Assembly (NCBI GenBank): GCA_029565815.1
Contig: JAKQNL010000340.1
Location: 1 to 8,456 of the forward strand
From: Spirochaetota bacterium
Lineage (GTDB): Bacteria; Spirochaetota; Spirochaetia; Treponematales; UBA12059
DNA length: 8,456 nt
Direction: 5' to 3'
Program-made: the position numbers and the translations under genes
In this document: positions 1-7,181 of the stretch, one piece after another
Position numbering within the stretch: position 1 is the first letter of the stretch
Layout of the letters: each line of letters starts with the position of its first letter
The notes under the pieces: generated by a model
Databases searched by the model: none
What the model was told of the DNA's origin: nothing
What the model saw: only the letters and a program-made list of their open reading frames with translations

Positions 1-1
1 T

Positions 2-1306
2 ATGGGTTCGGTGTACACCATCGTGTTTGCAAACGTGATACTCTTGCCTGCGAAACGTGCATTGCTCATCCAAGATGTGCGTCAAGGCGAAAACGACCGG
101 TTTACGCGCAACAAGGCTCTTATCATAACCCTTTCAACAACGGTGATGATAAGCGCTCATCTGGGCTACTACGCTTACTATATTGCATCCACATACACCC
201 CCCTCTTCAATCCGGCTGTAGCGGTACCGCTGTGGTCAATATATTTTATAACGCTGTCTATAGGCTTAAACCTTGCATCCCGCTACGAATACAGCGTGCA
301 GATAAGGGAGCTTGAGGAAATCATGGCTAGGCTCTTGGACGACCAGAACGGCCAAAGCTCGCAATCGGTACACCTTTTGTATTTCGACGAAGTCGGTGGA
401 TTCGCCGATCTGTTCAACCAATTTTTGGCCAAGTTCCGCGGTCTTCTTAACAAAATCGATTCATCTGCGAGCGTGCTTTCCGCATCGGTCCACGAACTGT
501 CGACCACCACGAAGGAAGTAACCAGCACATCCAACATGCAGGCTGCTGCGGTTAAAGAAGTCGTATCCACAATGGAAGACTCGAACACCATCACGCAGTC
601 GGTTGGGAAATCCATCTCCGAGGTAACACGCATCGCTATGCGCACCAAGGAGCATGTCGATTCCGGCACGGGCATAGTAGAAGAAACCACAAGCAAGATG
701 AACGAGATCCGCCGGAAGAACACGGATACCATTTCGGGCATCCGTTCTCTTACGGACAAGATACGAGCCATCTGGGAAATTGTGGACATCATCAACGCAA
801 TAGTAGAGCAAACCCGGATCATCGCCTTCAACGCCGCGCTTGAGGCGTCTACCGCCGGCGAAGCCGGAAGGAATTTCCGCGTGGTCGCCGGCGAGATCAA
901 ACGCCTTGCGGACAGCACCAGCCAGTCCACAGCGGAAATACAAACACGTATTACCGAAATCCAGAAAGCAGCCAACAACCTCATTGTGGTTTCCGAAGAA
1001 GGCACGGAACGAATCCGCCAGGGTCACGAGCTGTCGGACCGCCTGCACGAGGTTTTCTCCGAGATACTGTCTTCCGCGGACATTTCCGTAACATCGTCTG
1101 AATCGATAGAGCATTCCATACGCCAGCAGGTAAACGCGTTCGAACAGATACTCGTAACCATGAAGGAAATATCACGTGGAATCGACAACCTGGTTTCCAC
1201 CCAACAGCAGACTGCGAAAACCGCCGACGCCCTTTCCGGCATGGCCGTTAGCCTAAAGTCACAGGCTGGCCAGTTTACCGCAGCAGTGGCAGGAGAGGAA
1301 GCATGA
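2..1306 (+). CDS. Methyl-accepting chemotaxis protein, multi-helix membrane anchor + HAMP + signalling domain (5' end probably outside window)
   Basis: This is the receptor of the array; it senses through its membrane part and controls CheA through its cytoplasmic hairpin. The frame is open to the left edge, and the ATG at base 2 has no visible ribosome site, so it is probably an internal Met. Three hydrophobic segments lie at about residues 2-15, 39-62 and 74-92. The basic loop at 18-38 marks the cytoplasmic side, which leaves almost no extracytoplasmic loop. A HAMP-like segment follows (about 93-148, second helix DEVGGFADLF at 129-138), then a long coiled-coil signalling domain. The hairpin tip at 269-290 holds QTRIIAFNAALEA and AGEAGR. 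Glu227-Glu228 sit in a near match to the MCP methylation consensus (T-G-x-x-E-E-x-x-S). The C-terminus ends QFTAAVAGEEA and lacks a CheR-tethering NWETF-type pentapeptide. The stop overlaps the cheW ATG (ATGA). The MCP call is certain; the ligand is unknown. Confidence 0.95.
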   Translation: MGSVYTIVFANVILLPAKRALLIQDVRQGENDRFTRNKALIITLSTTVMISAHLGYYAYYIASTYTPLFNPAVAVPLWSIYFITLSIGLNLASRYEYSVQIRELEEIMARLLDDQNGQSSQSVHLLYFDEVGGFADLFNQFLAKFRGLLNKIDSSASVLSASVHELSTTTKEVTSTSNMQAAAVKEVVSTMEDSNTITQSVGKSISEVTRIAMRTKEHVDSGTGIVEETTSKMNEIRRKNTDTISGIRSLTDKIRAIWEIVDIINAIVEQTRIIAFNAALEASTAGEAGRNFRVVAGEIKRLADSTSQSTAEIQTRITEIQKAANNLIVVSEEGTERIRQGHELSDRLHEVFSEILSSADISVTSSESIEHSIRQQVNAFEQILVTMKEISRGIDNLVSTQQQTAKTADALSGMAVSLKSQAGQFTAAVAGEEA

Positions 1307-1797
1307 ACACAGACGAACTTGTAGAAGCATTGGAAGAGCTGCCCGAAGGTGAAGTCCTTTCTTCTGCAGAAGAAGAAACTAAAAGGTTTTTCATTTTCAA
1401 GGTGGGCGAATCAAGCTACGCCCTGCCACCGGAGTGCATACGCGAGATCGTGCCAGAAATGGCCATATATCCCCTGCCTGCATGTCCGCCGTACATACCC
1501 GGTTTGGTCAACTGCCACGGGACACCCCATACTGTGTATGACTTACGGGTGCTTTTTGAAAACGAAAGACTGGATACAAAACAGTTCCTGGTTATAAACA
1601 CCGAAAACGACAGCGTCGCCTTTGGCTGTTCCGAGGTAGAGGAAATTGCAGAGCTTTCCCTGTCGGCTGTCAGCGGCTTTGCCGACCGCGACACAGACGC
1701 CCGCTATTTTCAGGCAATGCTGGATCTGTCCGGCAAGCGTGTTCCTGTCCTGTCCATCCCGCAGATCCTGAAAGCCTTGGAGGCGGATCTTGCATGA
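1303..1797 (+). CDS. cheW: CheW-type coupling protein
   Basis: A 164-residue scaffold protein that links the receptor tip to the CheA P5 domain in the cytoplasm. The CheW fold is recognisable throughout: RFFIFKVGESSYALP (28-42), then CIREIVPEMAIYPLPACPPYIPGLVN (45-70, with the usual 'lP..P.yi.GlvN' pattern), the 'V.DLR' strand at 78-82, and a C-terminal LDLSGKRVPVLSI segment (140-151). Residues 1-27 are an acidic extension not needed for the fold. The usual N-[LR]-R-G turn reads N70-C-H72-G, so the commonly conserved Arg is His here. The ATG sits in an ATGA overlap with the receptor stop and is preceded by the purine-rich AGGAGAGGAA at 1291-1300, which fixes the start. It is about the normal CheW length. 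The CheW call is firm; which of the two couplers does the main work is inferred. Confidence 0.93.
   Translation: MNTDELVEALEELPEGEVLSSAEEETKRFFIFKVGESSYALPPECIREIVPEMAIYPLPACPPYIPGLVNCHGTPHTVYDLRVLFENERLDTKQFLVINTENDSVAFGCSEVEEIAELSLSAVSGFADRDTDARYFQAMLDLSGKRVPVLSIPQILKALEADLA
1779..1783 (+). promoter_or_regulatory. Ribosome binding site fixing a TTG start
   Basis: GGAGG inside the last codons of cheW lies 6 bases before the TTG at 1790. It supports TTG as the start of the second CheW-like gene. The nearby ATG at 1794 is in another frame and meets a stop codon within about ten codons. Confidence 0.75.
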
Positions 1798-2266
1798 ACA
1801 GGTGCCGGTATTTCTCATCGATCTAGGCCCGCTGGATGCGCTTCTGCCTGCATCCGATTTTTACGGAGCAACAGCCGCCGCAGACACGCTCCTTGAAATG
1901 GACACCGTCAGGAAGATACCGCTGTTGCGGGTCAACGGCAGGCTCATAGCCTGCGTTAGGCTGGAACGGCATTTCCGAGCACTTGTGGGGGATAGCATCG
2001 ATTACGGCAACGACTATTCTGAGGCCGCTGCTTTCCTGTCCAGACGTGCCGGAACCGAAGATCGCGCATATTTGTCCGATAGGCCATTTGAAATGCGCAG
2101 CTTCCCACTCGATACATTCCGTCTTCCGCCTCAGGGCTTACGGCAACACCTGTCCAGGCTTGGCATTGCAGCATTGCGTTTTTCCGAAGACGGACGGACA
2201 CAATATGTACTTAACGCGCATCGGCTTCCTCCATTGCCGGAGGATAAACGGAGAATCTATCCATGA
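1790..2266 (+). CDS. Divergent CheW-like protein (probable second coupler)
   Basis: A 158-residue soluble protein with no signal peptide or membrane segment. I do not recognise it from a strong motif, but the layout follows CheW. A first strand VFLIDLGPLDALLP (7-20) is followed by IPLLRVNGRLIACVRLERHF (43-62), which aligns with the 'GlvNlRG..vPV.DLr..f' region. Then come a PFEMRSFPLDTFRLPP stretch (99-114) where CheW has its 'v.eV..lp...i..lP' part, and a closing GIAALRFSEDGRTQYVLNAHRL (125-146). The classic Asn-x-Arg-Gly turn and most signature residues are eroded. It starts with TTG, overlaps cheW by 8 bases and ends in an ATGA overlap with cheB, so it must be expressed with the array. Wsp systems also carry two CheWs (WspB, WspD). 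It could instead be an unrelated accessory protein. The gene is near certain; its role is a moderate inference. Confidence 0.72.
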   Translation: MHEQVPVFLIDLGPLDALLPASDFYGATAAADTLLEMDTVRKIPLLRVNGRLIACVRLERHFRALVGDSIDYGNDYSEAAAFLSRRAGTEDRAYLSDRPFEMRSFPLDTFRLPPQGLRQHLSRLGIAALRFSEDGRTQYVLNAHRLPPLPEDKRRIYP

Positions 2267-3408
2267 ATGTTTTTATAGCCGACGACTCCATCCTGATCCG
2301 GAACATCGTTAAAGAAATTCTTGCAAGCGATCCAAGCATTAAGCTTGTCGGAGAAGCCGCTAACGGATCCGATGCGGTTAGCAGGATACTGCTCCTCAAG
2401 CCGGATATCGTAATAATGGATATCGATATGCCCATCATGAACGGCCTGGACGCCACTAAGGCAATCACCAGTAAATCCGACATTGCCGTTATGGTGTTTA
2501 CCCATAACAATGATCCGGAACTGCCCTTCAAAGCGCTTGAACTTGGAGCAGTTGACTTCCTATTAAAACCCGATTTTGCCGACCTAAACAAACCGGATTA
2601 TATGGGCAGGTTCGTCACAAAGCTCAAAGTTCTTTCTACAAGAAAACCAAAACCCATACGCATTCTTGCAGAACAAGCTACGGAACTCCCCAGCGCTATT
2701 CACAGGCAAGAAGCTAGCGAAACTATAAATAATTCTTCCTTAGACAGCTGGCTTGATAAAATGAACGGCCCAATCACGCGCCATGGCCCGAATGACGGCA
2801 ATCAAAATGAATTCCGTGCTTTTCACGCGGACATTCCAGCGGCCGAACTTATCGTGATCGGAGCTTCCACCGGCGGCCCACAGGCGTTGTGCTGGCTTTT
2901 CAGGTCCATGGTTGCTCCATTTCCCATGCCCATTGTCCTCGTGCAGCATATAGAAACCGGTTTCGACGCAAGTTACGCAGATTGGCTTGCATCGGAAACA
3001 GGCCACGAGGCCCACCTGGCCGCTCCGGGGTTGATTCCAAAACCTGGTGTTATTTATATATCACCTACAGACATACATCTTCGCCTTTCAAGAAACGGCT
3101 TTATTCTGGATGACGGACCGAAAGTCTTAAACCAAAAACCGTCCGTCGACATCCTGTTCGAATCCGCCGCCCAGCTTTATGGCCCTACCGCACTTGGAAT
3201 TCTTCTTACCGGCATGGGTTCCGATGGCGCCCAGGGTTGTGCCAGCATCCGCTCCATGGGAGGCTATACTGTGGTCCAGGACGAGGAAAGCTCCCTGATT
3301 TTTGGCATGCCCAAAGCCGCTATCGAACGTGGCGCCGCGTCCGTTGTGCTTCCTTTGGGCAAAATCGCCCCTTTCTTGGCTGCGGTTGCGGAGAAGCGAC
3401 ATGAGTGA
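2263..3408 (+). CDS. cheB: CheB protein-glutamate methylesterase/deamidase (REC + catalytic domain)
   Basis: A 381-residue cytoplasmic enzyme that removes methyl groups from receptor glutamates (and can deamidate glutamines) once phosphorylated by CheA. The receiver domain spans about 1-125, with the acidic pair Asp7-Asp8, phospho-acceptor Asp53 in IVIMDIDMP, Thr80 and Lys102 (LLKPD). A long polar linker (about 128-192) leads to the catalytic domain, about 193-378. There the serine lies in GASTGGP (Ser202), the histidine in VQHIETGF (His229), and the aspartate in TGMGSDGA (Asp321). These match the CheB triad (Ser164/His190/Asp286 in E. coli). The linker is somewhat long for CheB. The ATG lies in an ATGA overlap, with GGAG at 2250-2253 nine bases upstream. 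CheR follows directly, so the two adaptation enzymes are co-expressed. Confidence 0.97.
   Translation: MNVFIADDSILIRNIVKEILASDPSIKLVGEAANGSDAVSRILLLKPDIVIMDIDMPIMNGLDATKAITSKSDIAVMVFTHNNDPELPFKALELGAVDFLLKPDFADLNKPDYMGRFVTKLKVLSTRKPKPIRILAEQATELPSAIHRQEASETINNSSLDSWLDKMNGPITRHGPNDGNQNEFRAFHADIPAAELIVIGASTGGPQALCWLFRSMVAPFPMPIVLVQHIETGFDASYADWLASETGHEAHLAAPGLIPKPGVIYISPTDIHLRLSRNGFILDDGPKVLNQKPSVDILFESAAQLYGPTALGILLTGMGSDGAQGCASIRSMGGYTVVQDEESSLIFGMPKAAIERGAASVVLPLGKIAPFLAAVAEKRHE
3390..3393 (+). promoter_or_regulatory. Ribosome binding site for cheR
   Basis: GGAG lies 7 bases before the ATG at 3401, within the last codons of cheB. It favours this start over an in-frame ATG at 3302 that would overlap cheB by more than 100 bases and precede the conserved CheR N-terminus. 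Confidence 0.65.
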
Positions 3409-4864
3409 ATTCGTTCTGGGCTTACCCAGCTTGGTAGCATGGATAGAATCCGAAACAGGCTTGGCGTTTCCGGACGTCCACCATGATACCATTCGGCGCG
3501 CAGCATCATTACGTTGCTCGCAGCTTGGCGTAAGCGCGATGGAATACCAAGAGCTCCTTGCTTCCGACCATTCCGAGCGTACTTCATTTCTTAACGGAAT
3601 ACTTATAGGTGAAACGTACTTCTTCCGTGACGAACGGCAGTTTTCCATTTTGGCTAATACCGTACTTCCTAAACTTATGATGGAAAACGAAAAAGTTTCT
3701 TTGTGGTCGGCAACCTGCGCAAGCGGCGAAGAAGCGATTTCAATCATAGCCGTAGCCGAACATGTAAAAACAAGCTTGGCATTGAGCACCGAGTACAAAG
3801 TCCTTGCTTCCGACCTCAATCAGGACGCGATCAAAACGCTCGTGGCCGGCCGATATTCCCAATCATCCTTCCGCAGTGATGGTAAACGCTGGCACGGATT
3901 GCTTGAAAGGCTTGGTGCGATGGAAGGCGATACATGGCTTGCGAACAAAATTAGCAAGCGACATCTGGAAACCAGGCACCTCAATTTGCTCACCGGCGAA
4001 CTGCCCCCAAAAGAAAGCCTTGATGTAGTCTTTTTCCGCAATACGCTCGTGTACATGAAACAGGATAAAAAAGATGCCGTTATAGAAAAAGTGGTCGCGA
4101 CAATCAAACCAGGTGGATTCTTGTTTCTTGCATCTCCGGAAATACCAAGCGTCCGCCACCCATTGCTGGAATCAGTAGAACGAGAAGGCGGGTTTTTCTT
4201 CTTACGCTTGGCAGAAGCCAAGAAAAAATCAGTTTCGGTAAAAGGTTTTTCCAAAACACCAACGCTAGTCAATACAATTAGATCGGATACTTTTAAGGCA
4301 AGCGCGTTCGTTCCCACACCATCTCCGGTACCTTCAAAACAATCACTGGATACAGGTCCAAGACAGGCTAGCCGACTGGAACTGGATGCGGCTATCCAGC
4401 TTGCATCCACATGGTCCCGCGGAAGCGACAGCGAAGCCTATCCATCTGAAAGAGTTTCCGGCTTTGCGCGTTCGATCACCACTATTGTCCAGGCTATCCA
4501 AGAAAACCGTTTTAGTGCGGCGCTCGAGATGAACGATGTTTTTGAAAAAGCTGCCGGAGAAAACTATGTAAGCATCTACCTGCGAGCCTTGGTATTGAAG
4601 CACCGAGGCCAAGACAAAGAAGCGGTAGAACTATGGGAAAAAGCCCGTTTGTATTGCGAGCGATTTTGGCCAGCATTGTTTCAGGCGGGGATGGCGCAAA
4701 AACAATCCAATCCAGAACGATGCAAAAAGCTTATGACAGATTGCCTGGAAACGATGAGTATGGATGGCGGGATGTATTTTATTCTTCTTGAAGGTTTTGA
4801 TTCGGCTTATTATCGCCACATGGCAAGCAGCGCTCTCATTGGCTTACAAGGCATTTCATCCTGA
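3401..4864 (+). CDS. cheR: CheR chemoreceptor methyltransferase with C-terminal TPR-like extension
   Basis: A 487-residue SAM-dependent enzyme that methylates receptor glutamates; it opposes CheB and sets array sensitivity. The N-terminal helical domain (about 1-75) ends in GETYFFRD (70-77), the CheR 'ET.FFR' signature. The SAM-binding Rossmann domain follows: LWSATCASGEEAISI (101-115), acidic strand ASDLNQDAI (136-144), LDVVFFRNTLVYM (207-219) and KPGGFLFLASPE (237-247), each matching its CheR counterpart. The catalytic part ends near residue 271. A Ser/Thr/Pro-rich linker (about 272-345) leads to a helical tail (about 355-480). There ALVLKHRGQDKEAVELWEKA (396-415) and the next helix pair look like TPR. 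About 215 extra residues make it WspC/FrzF-like rather than a minimal flagellar CheR (about 280). It overlaps cheB by 8 bases. The receptor's lack of a C-terminal pentapeptide fits recognition by other means. Confidence 0.95.
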   Translation: MSEFVLGLPSLVAWIESETGLAFPDVHHDTIRRAASLRCSQLGVSAMEYQELLASDHSERTSFLNGILIGETYFFRDERQFSILANTVLPKLMMENEKVSLWSATCASGEEAISIIAVAEHVKTSLALSTEYKVLASDLNQDAIKTLVAGRYSQSSFRSDGKRWHGLLERLGAMEGDTWLANKISKRHLETRHLNLLTGELPPKESLDVVFFRNTLVYMKQDKKDAVIEKVVATIKPGGFLFLASPEIPSVRHPLLESVEREGGFFFLRLAEAKKKSVSVKGFSKTPTLVNTIRSDTFKASAFVPTPSPVPSKQSLDTGPRQASRLELDAAIQLASTWSRGSDSEAYPSERVSGFARSITTIVQAIQENRFSAALEMNDVFEKAAGENYVSIYLRALVLKHRGQDKEAVELWEKARLYCERFWPALFQAGMAQKQSNPERCKKLMTDCLETMSMDGGMYFILLEGFDSAYYRHMASSALIGLQGISS

Positions 4865-4867
4865 ACC

Positions 4868-4871
4868 GAGG
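4868..4871 (+). promoter_or_regulatory. Ribosome binding site for cheA
   Basis: GAGG lies 9 bases before the ATG at 4881, inside the 16-base gap after cheR (4865-4880), the only true intergenic spacer in the window. It supports 4881 rather than the in-frame ATG at 4764, which would add an artefactual hydrophobic leader read from cheR sequence. Confidence 0.7.
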
Positions 4872-4880
4872 CGGACAAGC

Positions 4881-7181
4881 ATGGCATTATCCAAAGAAAA
4901 ATTCCTAACCCTATTCCTTGATGAATTCGCCGAAAACATTCTAGTTGCAGAGAATCAAATCATTCTGCTTAAAAACGACAGCAATAATGCTGATGCCTTG
5001 GCGACCCTGCTGAGAACGCTGCATACCATCAAAGGTTCTACGCGGATGCTCCAGTTCAACAAGATGGAATCTTTGGTGCACGGCGCTGAAACGGTCTTTA
5101 AGGGGATCCGCGAAGGTAGATATACTGTTGACGCTAGACTAGTTCGTTTCTTTTTTATCATAGCAGACCATTTACGCTACGCAGCAAAATCAATAGCTGA
5201 AAATGGCGATGAAAGCCTTCCGTCGCTTGGACTTTTGTCTGCCGCATGCGAGCGACTAAGCGCAAACGAAGCTTTCGATCTTTCTTCGATTCCAGCTTTA
5301 GCCCTACAAACATCGGCTCAAGAAAGCTTAGGCCCAGCGCCCTCACAGAACCCCTCGAAGAACATCGATAAAAACGCCGCACTCAGTTCAAATAGACATG
5401 AGCATAATCCACTATCAAAAACTAACGAAACGGCAACAACAATACAAGACGGCAACAACGCTCATGAAAACCTCGATAAAGAAAGCTCTATCAGAGTCGA
5501 TGCCGCTACAATAGACCGCGCCATAAACCTTGTTAATACAATGACAGTCCGGCAGCTTAGATTGCGTAGCGCAGTGGATCAAATAGAAAATTTTCAGCGC
5601 GATTTATCTAAAACATCTAACCTTGATTTATCAAAAACTGCCAAACGAAATCTTGCGGAACTAGCGCGTGCAATGCGACTATTCAAAAGCCAATATTCAG
5701 ACCAGTTATTTGAAATAGACCATGGCATGCAAGAACTACGGGAAACGGTTATAGGAATGCGCATGCTTCCCCTTTCGGTCATACTTGACCGCTTCCCGCG
5801 CATGGTGGAAGAAACTGCGTCTTCGCTCGGAAAAGAAGTATGCATAAGCATTAGCGGCGACGGCGTAAGGCTTGATCGCACGGTCATGGAAAAGCTGTCC
5901 GATCCTCTTATCCACCTAATTCGGAACTCAGTTGACCATGGCATCGAAAGCAAGGAAAAGCGCATTGAAGCCGGCAAGCCCACGCGCGGTTCCATTCGCC
6001 TGGATTGCAAAACGGAAGGCAATCGCATTTCTGTAAGCGTCAGCGACGACGGTGCAGGCTTTGATTACCAATCCATCCGCGAACGCGCTATAGGAATCTG
6101 GCCGGAAGAAGAATCAGACATACGCTCTATGGGCGAGGAAGAACTGACCCATTTTTTGTTCAAGCCTGGTTTTACCACACGGGCAAATTCAAACGCTCTA
6201 TCCGGTCGAGGCATAGGCCTCGACATAGTAAAAACCAATATCGAAGCGGTTAAAGGGCAAATTCAGGTTCAGTCGAAAATCGGTCACGGTTCCACATTCA
6301 CACTCTTATTGCCCGTATCAGCCTCGACCATGGACGGCATGTTTGTTAGCTGTTCCGATCGTTCATATTTCATTCCGGCTTCCTCGATTACCCGCACGCT
6401 CCTTATAGATCAAAGCACCTGCTTTAGACTTGGTCAGCGCGATATGTTCAACCTTGAAGGAGTGAATATCCCGTTATCAGATCTTTCCATGGCGCTTCAA
6501 ACAGAGCAATCAACCCGTCCGCTCACCTCCATTCCGGTACTGCTAGTACGCGGCCCCGTCGAAACTATAGGCATTGTCGTGGACCGGATACTCGGCTACG
6601 ACTCGCTTGTATACCAGGGATTGCCAAAAGGCCTACAAAAAAATCCACTCGTGCAAGGCGTCGTTTTCGATCCATCCTTCCATATTATACCTATCCTTAA
6701 CATGTGGGCTGTGCTGGACCGCCTTCGTTCAGTACGCGCGATGGATACCCACCGCCGCTTTGCATCTTCTGCACCAATAGAAAAGGCGACCGTATTGGTT
6801 GTGGACGATTCCATATCCACGCGCGAGATAATGGTTTCGATGCTGCACCTGGAAGGCTATGATGTGGTTAGCGCCGTGGATGGAGTGGATGCCCTTGAGA
6901 AATTGCGAAGCACAAGAACAGATATTGTAGTATCGGATCTTAACATGCCTCGGATGGATGGGCTAAAACTTTTAGAGAATATCCGTTCCGACCAGAACCT
7001 AGCAAACACTCCAGTTATCATTGTTACGACTGTAAATGAAGAACCGATTCGCGCACGCGCAGAAGCCCTAGGCGCTAATAAATATATACTTAAATCCAGT
7101 TTCGAGCAGGACAACCTTATTTCAGCGGTACGCAATTTAGTAAGCGCCGGCAAAAAAACTACAAAAGGGCCTACATCATGA
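4881..7181 (+). CDS. cheA: Hybrid CheA sensor kinase with C-terminal receiver domain (CheA-REC)
   Basis: A 766-residue cytoplasmic histidine kinase that phosphorylates itself under receptor control and passes phosphate to receivers. Domains: Hpt/P1 about 1-125, phospho-His48 in LHTIKGSTRM; a polar Asn/Ser/Lys-rich linker about 140-203 in place of a folded P2; a P3 dimerisation hairpin about 205-295, including an 8-residue near repeat; a P4 ATPase about 300-480, with N box HLIRNSVDHG (345-354), G1 DDGAGFD (389-395), F box FKPGFTT (427-433) and G2 GRGIGLDIV (442-450). A P5 CheW-like domain covers about 481-615. A full REC covers about 636-756: Asp642-Asp643, phospho-Asp686 (VVSDLNMPRMDG), Thr716 and Lys738. 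The fused REC places it with WspE, FrzE and ChpA rather than flagellar CheA. All catalytic residues I can check are present. It starts 16 bases after cheR and ends in an ATGA overlap with the cyclase gene, its likely phosphorylation target. Confidence 0.97.
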   Translation: MALSKEKFLTLFLDEFAENILVAENQIILLKNDSNNADALATLLRTLHTIKGSTRMLQFNKMESLVHGAETVFKGIREGRYTVDARLVRFFFIIADHLRYAAKSIAENGDESLPSLGLLSAACERLSANEAFDLSSIPALALQTSAQESLGPAPSQNPSKNIDKNAALSSNRHEHNPLSKTNETATTIQDGNNAHENLDKESSIRVDAATIDRAINLVNTMTVRQLRLRSAVDQIENFQRDLSKTSNLDLSKTAKRNLAELARAMRLFKSQYSDQLFEIDHGMQELRETVIGMRMLPLSVILDRFPRMVEETASSLGKEVCISISGDGVRLDRTVMEKLSDPLIHLIRNSVDHGIESKEKRIEAGKPTRGSIRLDCKTEGNRISVSVSDDGAGFDYQSIRERAIGIWPEEESDIRSMGEEELTHFLFKPGFTTRANSNALSGRGIGLDIVKTNIEAVKGQIQVQSKIGHGSTFTLLLPVSASTMDGMFVSCSDRSYFIPASSITRTLLIDQSTCFRLGQRDMFNLEGVNIPLSDLSMALQTEQSTRPLTSIPVLLVRGPVETIGIVVDRILGYDSLVYQGLPKGLQKNPLVQGVVFDPSFHIIPILNMWAVLDRLRSVRAMDTHRRFASSAPIEKATVLVVDDSISTREIMVSMLHLEGYDVVSAVDGVDALEKLRSTRTDIVVSDLNMPRMDGLKLLENIRSDQNLANTPVIIVTTVNEEPIRARAEALGANKYILKSSFEQDNLISAVRNLVSAGKKTTKGPTS
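5601..5648 (+). repeat. Two tandem 24-base near-repeat units inside cheA P3
   Basis: The units at 5601-5624 and 5625-5648 both begin gatttatc[t/a]aaaac and encode DLSKTSNL then DLSKTAKR. The first 14 bases match at 13 positions; the rest has diverged. The repeat is in frame and falls in the loop region of the predicted P3 helical hairpin, where length change is tolerable. It looks like an old 8-codon duplication, though chance similarity is not excluded. Confidence 0.5.

Noticed and set aside
851..900. Repeated cgccggcg octamers as a possible hairpin or terminator
   Set aside because: They encode the conserved AGEAGR and VVAGE segments of the receptor tip within an open frame and have no following U-tract; explained by codon choice.
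283..1005. 240-residue open frame on the minus strand inside the receptor gene
   Set aside because: Opposite the coiled-coil MCP domain, with Ser/Val/Met-rich composition typical of an antisense shadow; no motif and no promoter context.
1794..1826. ATG at 1794 as the start of the second CheW-like gene
   Set aside because: It is in a different frame and terminates at a TAG within about ten codons; TTG at 1790 with GGAGG six bases upstream fits.
3127..3819. 230-residue minus-strand open frame across the cheB-cheR junction
   Set aside because: Antisense to two well-conserved catalytic domains; the product has no recognisable domain and its composition mirrors the sense codons.
4764..4880. In-frame N-terminal extension of CheA giving a hydrophobic, signal-like leader
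   Set aside because: It is cheR sequence read in another frame; the Hpt domain begins right after the ATG at 4881, which has its own GAGG site.
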